A program made the translations under genes and the position numbers. The notes beneath the pieces were generated by a model. The model had not been told where the DNA came from, did not search any database, and worked only from the letters and a program-made list of their open reading frames with translations. 12,383 nt of DNA, taken from assembly GCF_003046425.1 (NCBI RefSeq), contig NZ_QAJG01000002.1:225001-237383 (forward strand), read 5' to 3'. Below, in pieces: positions 1 to 12,383 of this stretch (its first letter is position 1; each line of letters opens with the position of its first letter). The DNA comes from Leptospira borgpetersenii serovar Javanica. Its GTDB lineage: Bacteria > Spirochaetota > Leptospiria > Leptospirales > Leptospiraceae.

Positions 1-1
1 G

Positions 2-1893
<1,892 letters not shown>

Positions 1894-2015
1894 CAAAAAC
1901 GATTCGCAAAAAGCCGTATTCATTCTTCCATAAACCACCGGTGAAGTTCTCTTTGATATTGTTGCAACCTCTACAGGACACGATATCATATAGACACGAA
2001 GTCGAAGATAAATTC

Positions 2016-2440
<425 letters not shown>

Positions 2441-2453
2441 ATAGAAAGAATAG

Positions 2454-2744
2454 AGACTGAACCCTCATTGGCAAGTTTTTTCCGAACGCATTCGAGAGAT
2501 CGAACGTCCGAATTCTCCCGCAGTCCGACGAAAACCGGACTTCGTTTTAAATCGAGACCTTCAAAAGATTCGCGCCGTTTTCCGAAAAGACCTTTCGTTT
2601 CCTTACTCAGGAAAAGAATTCAACAAACTGAATATCGGAACCGAAACGAACCCAATTTTCCAAAATTTCAACACGGATGGTTTGCCTCCGGTCACCAAAA
2701 AATCCACGAAAACCATTGTCGTATCCAGACGAAGTTCGGAATAA
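2454..2744 (+). pseudogene. Start-less open frame, possible gene remnant
   Basis: This 96-codon frame runs from just after a TAG (2451-2453) to a TAA (2742-2744) and has no ATG, and no GTG or TTG near its beginning. Its peptide (for example PHWQVFSERIREIERPNSPA, later DLSFPYSGKEFNKLNIGTET, then NTDGLPPVTKKS) has a protein-like composition with Leptospira-like codons, unlike the Arg-rich translations of the other plus frames. An ATG at 2430 is in the same frame but is cut off by TAGs at 2442 and 2451. I infer the 3' end of a decayed gene, perhaps 5'-truncated when the neighbouring lipoprotein gene arrived. It has no recognisable domain. It could also be a chance open frame. Confidence 0.3.
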
Positions 2745-2986
2745 ATTTTCAAAAGCCCACATATTCCCAGACCTCGGACGCGCCTATGTGTGCGCAGCGA
2801 ATTTCAATTTCGGATAATGCTCCATAAAGAATTTAAAATATTCAATATTAACATAAATGTTAAAAAAGGCGAATCTTCCGAATCAATCATGAGTGGAATT
2901 TCTTTTCCTACGAGCATGGTTCGAAATCGTAAGGCACAAAATTCGATCAGAAGACGAAAGATGATAACAGTCTCCCGATCAGAACA
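2745..2986. other. Short intergenic stretch with no supported gene
   Basis: This A+T-rich stretch separates the open frame ending at 2744 from the 3' end of the nitronate monooxygenase gene. The same plus frame stays open to 3017, but its peptide is basic and low in hydrophobic residues and ends inside the neighbouring gene. A 37-codon minus-strand ORF (2804-2917) has no ribosome-binding site. I see nothing I would call a gene, and no clear terminator. Confidence 0.5.
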
Positions 2987-3898
<912 letters not shown>

Positions 3899-3930
3899 TT
3901 GAAAACTCTTGGAATTTCCGTCGTTTTGGA

Positions 3931-3965
<35 letters not shown>

Positions 3966-3980
3966 ATAAATTCTGAACTT

Positions 3981-5622
<1,642 letters not shown>

Positions 5623-5648
5623 ATTCTGTAACCAGAAGCTTTACAGAT

Positions 5649-6068
<420 letters not shown>

Positions 6069-6136
6069 AGTGAAATCAAATTCAAAGTCGATTTAACGAA
6101 TTTTATGTTAATTAGAAGAAAGGGTTTTTCAAAAGC

Positions 6137-6177
6137 ATACGAAATCGTTTAAAGCTTCTGATTCTTCGCTTTCGTAT
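6137..6177 (-). other. Inverted repeat spanning the stop of the DUF1801 gene
   Basis: ATACGAAA (6137-6144) and TTTCGTAT (6170-6177) form an 8-bp perfect stem with a 25-base loop that contains the DUF1801 stop codon. It lies in the convergent gap with the Rrf2 gene. There is no clean U-run next to it, so calling it a terminator would go beyond the sequence. Confidence 0.3.
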
Positions 6178-6526
6178 TTTCTTTTACCCGATACGTAACG
6201 ATTTTTGCAATCAATTTAAGAGGTAAAGGTCGATCGATCGGAAACTGAACTGCCCCCTTCGAAGTTTTATACCCGATTAATTCGTTTTGAAACGCCTTGA
6301 TCCCACTCGAAGTCGGATAAAACCCAATATGTTTTTTATACGCGGCAAAATAGACTAAATTACCGTGAAATACAAATGCAGGTATTTGGTAGCTGATCTT
6401 TTCTTCGGCTTTAGGCGCTGATTTTCGAATAACGGATCGCAATTCTTCTAAAATTTTCCGTATATCTTCGGGAAAACGACTGATGTAATCGTCTACACTT
6501 TTAAAATTTATTTTTTTTGAATCCAT
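6149..6526 (-). CDS. DUF1801-family protein (YdhG-like)
   Basis: This is a 125-residue soluble protein. It has [20 protein letters not shown], then the family signature KISYQIPAF (about 43-51), a strand [15 protein letters not shown], and [20 protein letters not shown] near the end, the order seen in DUF1801 proteins. Some members are linked to iron handling (frataxin-like fold) or to stress, but the function is not established and I assign none. The C-terminus is Lys-rich ([11 protein letters not shown]). A 7-bp perfect dyad (6549-6568) lies 23-42 bases upstream of the ATG and could be an operator. The gene is convergent with the Rrf2 gene, with 80 bp between the stops. No strong ribosome-binding site is visible. 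Confidence 0.85.
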   Translation of the reverse strand: MDSKKINFKSVDDYISRFPEDIRKILEELRSVIRKSAPKAEEKISYQIPAFVFHGNLVYFAAYKKHIGFYPTSSGIKAFQNELIGYKTSKGAVQFPIDRPLPLKLIAKIVTYRVKENTKAKNQKL

Positions 6527-6548
6527 ATCCGTAGAGATTGAATCGGAT

Positions 6549-6568
6549 CACTTTGAAAGTCCAAAGTG
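6549..6568. promoter_or_regulatory. Palindrome upstream of DUF1801 gene, possible operator
   Basis: CACTTTG (6549-6555), a 6-base spacer and CAAAGTG (6562-6568) form a perfect 7-bp inverted repeat just upstream of the minus-strand ATG at 6526. The size and place fit a dimeric repressor's binding site. It is not followed by a T-run, so it is not a terminator. The binding partner is unknown. Confidence 0.3.
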
Positions 6569-6963
6569 CAATTTTAAGTTATTTTTATGCGAAATAGTTT
6601 TTCGAGACAAGAAGAATTAAATTCTATCCAATGAAATTTTCATTTTAGACAAAATGGCACCCCTTCCTGATTTGAAAAACGTGGGTTAGATGTAAGCATT
6701 AATCACAAAACAAGAAAACCAACAGAAGGAACTTAGAGATACCGAGACAATCTTCGTTTGGATTTAAGAAGAAGTCGTCAAAGGCCAATGAAATTCTTAT
6801 TAAGAAAACGTGGGTTCAGGGTAAGACAATCTTGGTGAATGGCTCGCAAATTTCATAGCTAAAATGTAATAGTTAGCAGTTGATCTTACACTCTTTAAAA
6901 TAAATAAGGAGAAACAGCTGACAATAGTACAAAAAATAATCAAAAACAAGTAGCAACTCAACA

Positions 6964-6987
6964 GAACGCTCCCTAAGGGGCGCGTTC
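6964..6987. other. GC-rich hairpin
   Basis: GAACGC (6964-6969) pairs with GCGTTC (6982-6987), and the stem continues after one mismatch through a C-C-C/G-G-G step around a TAAG-type loop. It is much richer in G+C than its surroundings. There is a short T4 about 9 bases further right, so a weak plus-strand terminator is possible. Confidence 0.35.
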
Positions 6988-7044
6988 CGGGACTTTTGAA
7001 GTTAGCAGAGACTTTGGGGAACCATCAAAGGCTTGTAACGTGAT

Positions 7045-7065
7045 AGGCTATTCCAGAGATAGCCT
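7045..7065. other. Perfect 7-bp hairpin
   Basis: AGGCTAT (7045-7051) and ATAGCCT (7059-7065) flank the loop TCCAGAG. A moderately T-rich stretch follows on the plus strand. It lies about 110 bases past the end of the MepB remnant on the minus strand. Its role is unknown. Confidence 0.35.
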
Positions 7066-7173
7066 TTATCGTCTTTGCATTTATTAACCCACGATAAAAT
7101 AAAACAACTTTAAAATATACCTTCATACAATTTCGTTTTACGGAATTCTAATTTCCGATATTTAGAAGATTTC

Positions 7174-7676
7174 TCACACGAACAATATTACTGGTTTCGT
7201 TTTAGAGTTTTCAAAGAAATAACTTAATTGCCATTTCTGCGTCCGTTGAGCCTGTTTATTATCCGGAAAATCCCATGAAGGATAAATTCTAAAACCTTTT
7301 TACCTTCTTTTTTATCGGAGATTATACCTCTATCGCATAAGATTCGTTTCGGAAAAATAAATTGCCCGGAAAGATTTTTATCTTTTGCCCCGATAATAAC
7401 ATAATCCGTTAAATCATGAATATCAAAAGGTCGAATATGTCCTTCACTATTTCGTTTCCATAATGTGACAAACTGACCAATTTTAGTAGGAGTTATTTTC
7501 GCCAATCGAAAAGTAATCTTTAAATTTCCAATATTAAAAGTGGAAGCCCCATATTCCAAACTCTCATTTTCCATTTGAAAATTCAAAATTCGTACATTAC
7601 ATAAATCGAAAACATAATCTTTAATATCCCGCAAAATCACAGGCACGACAGCAATGTTTTGAATCTCCCTCTTCAT
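7174..7676 (-). pseudogene. MepB-family protein, 3' end frameshifted
   Basis: From the ATG at 7676 the protein runs ...SLEYGASTFNIGNLKITFRL, AKITPTKIGQFVTLWKR, GQFIFPKRILCDRGIISDKK, which is the MepB family core (single-domain proteins of about 150-170 residues; the first was found in the Staphylococcus mepRAB multidrug locus, function not known). After EGKK the frame turns into VLEFILHGIF... and stops at 7224. Read one base shifted from the A5GG site (7295-7301), the DNA instead encodes GFRIYPSWDFPDNKQAQRTQ, then KWQLSYF, and stops at 7174-7176. That is the expected MepB C-terminus, so one base has been lost in or beside the A5G2 tract. It stands alone, with no mepR or efflux gene beside it. 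As written, the product loses about the last 40 residues. Confidence 0.85.
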
Positions 7677-7682
7677 CTATTA

Positions 7683-7712
7683 ATTATAGTATTTGCATAC
7701 AATTTATTTCAA
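7683..7712 (-). promoter_or_regulatory. Promoter of the MepB gene, possibly leaderless
   Basis: On the minus strand, TTGAAA (7712-7707), an 18-base spacer and a perfect TATAAT (7688-7683) precede the ATG at 7676. Only six bases separate the -10 from the ATG, so transcription should start at or next to the ATG and the mRNA would have little or no leader. Confidence 0.55.
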
Positions 7713-7767
7713 ACGGCACTTCATAATACGAGTATTCTTCTGCTGCATGCTCAGTTTTCTATAACAC

Positions 7768-7785
7768 TTGGAATTTTAATTCCAA
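7768..7785 (-). terminator. Hairpin across the DUF445 stop codon, weak terminator candidate
   Basis: TTGGAAT (7768-7774) and ATTCCAA (7779-7785) form a perfect 7-bp stem, and its 4-base loop contains most of the minus-strand stop codon. The T-run lies before the hairpin on the minus strand, not after it, so it is a poor intrinsic terminator for the DUF445 operon. Confidence 0.3.
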
Positions 7786-8923
7786 AAAAAGGATTTTACA
7801 AGCCCAGTGACACTTCCTAAAAAGAATCCCAAAATACTCCCATTTATTCGAATTGTTTCCAAGATATTCCGAGTTTTCCATTCCAAATTTTTTCTTAGAT
7901 CCTTAGGATTCAAACTCTGCAGTCTACTAGTAATCTGTTTTCCGATATAACCGGAAACTCCTTCGTCGATACGTTTTTCCACAAACTCAAAAATAGAACG
8001 GAGAGGAGCGTATTCCTGTAAAGTCTTAATCTCTCCAATTTCTCGAAGATGTTTTTGGACGAGTGTTCCCAGAAGCCGACTAGCCTGATCCTTTAAGAAT
8101 CCCATTAAGGATCTTACCGCCTTCTCTCTCTGATCCAGATGCAATTCGTTCCAAGACGAAATATATGTTTCCGCAGAAGCCGCCATAAGATTGACCAATT
8201 TCTCAATGGTTTTTTCGTCTTTGGATTCGATTATCAATCCTTGTTTGACATGATTTCCATATTCCTTCAACTTTTTCGGAAAATCGACAATTAGATTTAA
8301 AACGACCTGGGTCACCAAATTCATTTTACCTAATATTTCTTTAAGAAGGGATTTGAATTCCTCGGTATCGGCGACTTTGATCATGGATTCTCCTATCAGA
8401 AGTTTAATCGTGTCTATGATCTCCTTTTGTCGGTTTAATTCTTTCAATATTTCGACATCGGTCCCCGAAAACTGATAATGAACGACGTATTGAACGATTT
8501 CCTCTTCTACCTTAGAGAAAAGCCGGTTTAATACCTCGTTTGTTTTTTCTTCGTTTCCGAAAGTCTCCAGTAAAACCTCATGAACCTCGCCTCGAGTTGA
8601 AGGATCCTCTAAAACCATTTTTATTCTGGACCGAATTACTTCGTGATGTAAAAGATCGTCTGCCACCCAGTTTCCGATTTCAGAGGCTAGCTTGGAACTG
8701 TCTTCTTCGATCGCTTTGTAAGTTTTCCATACGGCAAACCAATCACAGAGCCCTCCGATTAAACCTCCTTCCAGAGCGGAAAGAACAACTTTTGCGACCG
8801 AAGTTTCCAAATTTCCCAAAAACAAAACGAAAAATATAGCTATCAAAAATCCGATTAGAAGCAAATTGGAAAAAAGCTTCCTTTTTCTGAAAGGAGCTTT
8901 TCTTGAATCGGAAAAAAAAGACA

Positions 8924-8924
<1 letters not shown>
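7776..8924 (-). CDS. DUF445-family membrane protein
   Basis: This is a 382-residue protein from the ATG at 8924. A basic N-terminus is followed by one membrane helix (about 18-37, [20 protein letters not shown]), then the DUF445 hallmark [20 protein letters not shown] (about 50-69). The middle is a long, charged helical region (EEVL, KEILGK, EKTIEKL and similar), and the end has [20 protein letters not shown], matching the family's conserved terminal I-R-x-N-G-x-x-x-G element and a second hydrophobic segment. The role of DUF445 proteins (including YjiN/YheB) is unsettled; an envelope function is plausible. Its ATG overlaps the stop of the upstream large membrane gene (TGATG at 8926-8922), so they form an operon with coupled translation. 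An in-frame TTG at 8927 would add one residue and is less likely. Confidence 0.9.
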
Positions 8925-11555
<2,631 letters not shown>

Positions 11556-11557
<2 letters not shown>

Positions 11558-11578
11558 ACGTGAGTTCGGCGGTTGAAA
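11556..11578 (+). repeat. Left terminal inverted repeat
   Basis: This 23-bp stretch (TAACGTGAGTTCGG...GGTTGAAA) matches the reverse complement of 11718-11740 at 22 of 23 positions. The first two bases belong to the target-site repeat, so the element proper begins at 11558. Confidence 0.75.
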
Positions 11579-11738
11579 TCCATGATTCATTTTTCTGTAG
11601 GAAGTTGGAATTTGAACTTTGTAAATCTATTCTAAAACGTGGGAACTACAACAAATCGCGATTTTACGAACAAATTCTAAAAGTAGGGACTTCTACTTTT
11701 AGAAAATTCTTTCTCATTTTCAACCACCGAACTCACGT
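11558..11738. mobile_element. MITE-like non-autonomous element, 181 bp
   Basis: The ends are inverted and near-identical: ACGTGAGTTCGGCGGTTGAA at 11558-11577, with the complement at 11719-11738 differing at one base. TAATTTTA flanks both sides as an 8-bp direct repeat. There is no room for a transposase. Inside are two direct copies beginning TTCTAAAA (11630 and 11675), three GTRGGRA-like motifs (11597, 11639, 11683) and a 12-bp hairpin (11675-11704). Together these are the standard marks of a miniature inverted-repeat transposable element. An 8-bp duplication is used by several insertion-sequence families, so I do not name the source. It supplies the stop codon of the minus-strand fragment beside it. 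Confidence 0.78.
11675..11704. other. 12-bp perfect hairpin inside the element
   Basis: TTCTAAAAGTAG (11675-11686) pairs perfectly with CTACTTTTAGAA (11693-11704) around the loop GGACTT. The stem is too A+T-rich for a strong terminator, but a palindrome this exact is unlikely by chance and could be a protein-binding or RNA structure carried by the element. Confidence 0.6.
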
Positions 11739-11740
11739 TA
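11718..11740 (-). repeat. Right terminal inverted repeat
   Basis: This is the inverted partner of 11556-11578. Its TCA at 11733-11735 is read as the TGA stop of the minus-strand gene fragment, so this repeat now ends that reading frame. Confidence 0.75.
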
Positions 11741-12141
11741 ATTTTATAAGTCGGAAAGATAATTCGATTCGAAGTCCGCTATTATCGGTAACTACCCGAA
11801 GTTTTTTCGGTAAGTCTTTGGAAAATTCTTTGTAGGTAAAATTCGAAATCATTTCTAAACGAAACCCGTTCGAATCCGGATTTCCGTTTTCAATAGAGTT
11901 GTTGAAAAAGTTCAGACTAACAAAACTGATTCGATCGACCATTTTCATGAAAAAGAAACGGATGGAGAATTGATTTTTGGGCATCTCTAACATATAAAAA
12001 AATGTTCTTTTTTCATAATATATTTTTATAATATTCAAACCGATCCCGAGACCAAGTTGAAAAAACGGTTCCAAACGTTTCTCCAAGTTCTAATCTTCTT
12101 GAAAATTCGGATTGTCCTTCAATCGCGTATAAAAAATCCAT
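11733..12141 (-). pseudogene. Decayed gene fragment, weak GHKL ATPase likeness
   Basis: Two frames form one story. From the ATG at 12141 the first reads MDFLYAIEGQSEFSRRLELG then ETFGT; the other frame reads QLGLGIGLNIIKIYYEK, RTFFYMLEMPKNQFSIRFFF and on to KLT, ending at the TGA in the element's terminal repeat. They meet at a run of six A (plus strand, 12060-12065); with five, they read through as one protein of about 135 residues. GLGIGLNIIK followed by a strand-like stretch resembles the G-x-G-x-G-L box and tail of histidine-kinase-type ATPases, but the likeness is short and no N-, D- or H-box is visible. The 3' end has been cut by the element and the upstream end may be cut by the second repeat at 12142. 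The promoter, if any, is unknown. Confidence 0.5.
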
Positions 12142-12157
12142 AATTAACGTGAATTCG
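12142..12157 (+). repeat. Extra copy of the MITE terminal repeat
   Basis: AATTAACGTGAATTCG differs at one base from the inverted right end of the element (AATTAACGTGAGTTCG). Its orientation points to a second element, or remnant of one, extending to the right. No matching partner lies before the window ends, so either the other end is outside or this is a solo end. Confidence 0.5.
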
Positions 12158-12383
12158 ATCTAAGAAAGCTCGGTCCAGTCAATAACTGCATGAAAGAAAC
12201 GTAATACTGTATTATTATTGAACGTGATCTATCGAGACCCGCGATGCACTTGAGTTTTTCAGAGCGGACCCGTAGGGAGCCATAACCTTTACCCACAAAT
12301 TAAGAAGGCTTTTGGGATCATAAGGATCAAAAACTGATATTTTTCAAGTGTTCCGACAAGAATGAGGCTTTTTACTTGCAAGA
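12158..12383. other. Right-edge region without a supported gene
   Basis: I see no open frame worth reporting, no tRNA-like structure and no terminator. If the terminal repeat at 12142 is a left end, this stretch could be element interior or the flank of an older insertion. The text around 12330-12360 (ATTTTTCAAGTGTTCCGACA) looks like a type of Leptospira intergenic repeat, from memory only. Confidence 0.4.

Larger units (their letters stand above)
6569..7173. other. Gene-free repeat- and hairpin-bearing region
   Basis: Both strands are full of stops in all frames here, with only tiny ORFs (for example 6587-6634, 15 codons). Two similar blocks of about 22 bp that share AAAACGTGGGTT and end in GTAAG lie at 6674-6696 and 6804-6825; an inverted TAACCCACG occurs at 7085-7093. 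Hairpins lie at 6964-6987 and 7045-7065. AAGGAG (6906-6911) looks like a ribosome-binding site but is followed only by CTG and a stop. I infer a decayed mobile or repetitive region downstream of the broken MepB gene, with an unannotated small RNA as the alternative. Confidence 0.5.

Noticed and set aside
2804..2917. 37-codon minus-strand ORF with a hydrophobic end
   Set aside because: No ribosome-binding site, and short enough to arise by chance in A+T-rich DNA.
11560..11835. 91-codon plus-strand ORF starting at a GTG in the MITE left end
   Set aside because: It runs through the whole element and into the fragment's antisense; the peptide is not protein-like and has no ribosome-binding site.
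11862..11880. tRNA T-loop-like text (CCCGTTCGAATCC)
   Set aside because: No matching acceptor or anticodon arms around it; it lies in the coding fragment as part of an S-N-G-F stretch.

Overview
The window looks like chromosome from a pathogenic (P1-type) Leptospira. The evidence is indirect: base composition estimated by eye at about 40% G+C, spirochaetal lipoproteins with loose lipoboxes (LMFFC, FLMVQC), a seven-cysteine small lipoprotein of the kind common in Leptospira, many membrane and sensory genes, and short A+T-rich intergenic repeats. I could not run a search, so genus is likely and species is open.

Layout. 1-1893 (+): the 3' end of an outer-membrane beta-barrel-like protein, overlapped by ATGA with a 430-residue lipoprotein; together they look like a surface pair. 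2016-2440 (-): a cysteine-rich lipoprotein whose signal peptide and mature part are in different frames, separated by a run of eight A. 2454-2744 (+): a start-less open frame, perhaps a gene remnant. 2987-3898 (-): nitronate monooxygenase-like flavoprotein, divergent from an antibiotic-biosynthesis-monooxygenase-fold protein (3981-4286, +). 4228-5622 (-): a six-helix membrane-anchored class III adenylate cyclase whose 3' end overlaps that small monooxygenase by 59 bp. 5649-6068 (+): a YwnA-type Rrf2 regulator, divergent from the cyclase, with a good sigma70-like promoter lying over the cyclase's annotated start. 6149-6526 (-): DUF1801 protein. 6527-7173: about 650 bp with no convincing gene but with repeats and hairpins. 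7174-7676 (-): a MepB-family gene broken by one frameshift near its 3' end. 7776-8924 and 8924-11269 (-): a two-gene operon of a large GT-C-like membrane protein followed by a DUF445 membrane protein, coupled by TGATG. 11558-11738: a MITE-like element. 11733-12141 (-): a decayed gene fragment lying between that element and a second copy of its terminal repeat. The last 240 bp hold no gene that I can support.

How it fits together. The first pair and the operon at 7776-11269 are probably envelope functions. The cyclase and Rrf2 gene share a control region and may link membrane sensing (cAMP) with stress or redox-dependent transcription; this link is inference. Three coding regions (Cys-rich lipoprotein, MepB, terminal fragment) each become sensible if one base is added to or removed from a homopolymer-containing site. 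That pattern suggests phase-variable or decaying genes, or residual sequencing error. The clearest previously unnamed structure is the 181-bp element with near-identical inverted ends, an 8-bp target duplication and an internal 12-bp hairpin, together with its extra terminal copy at 12142.
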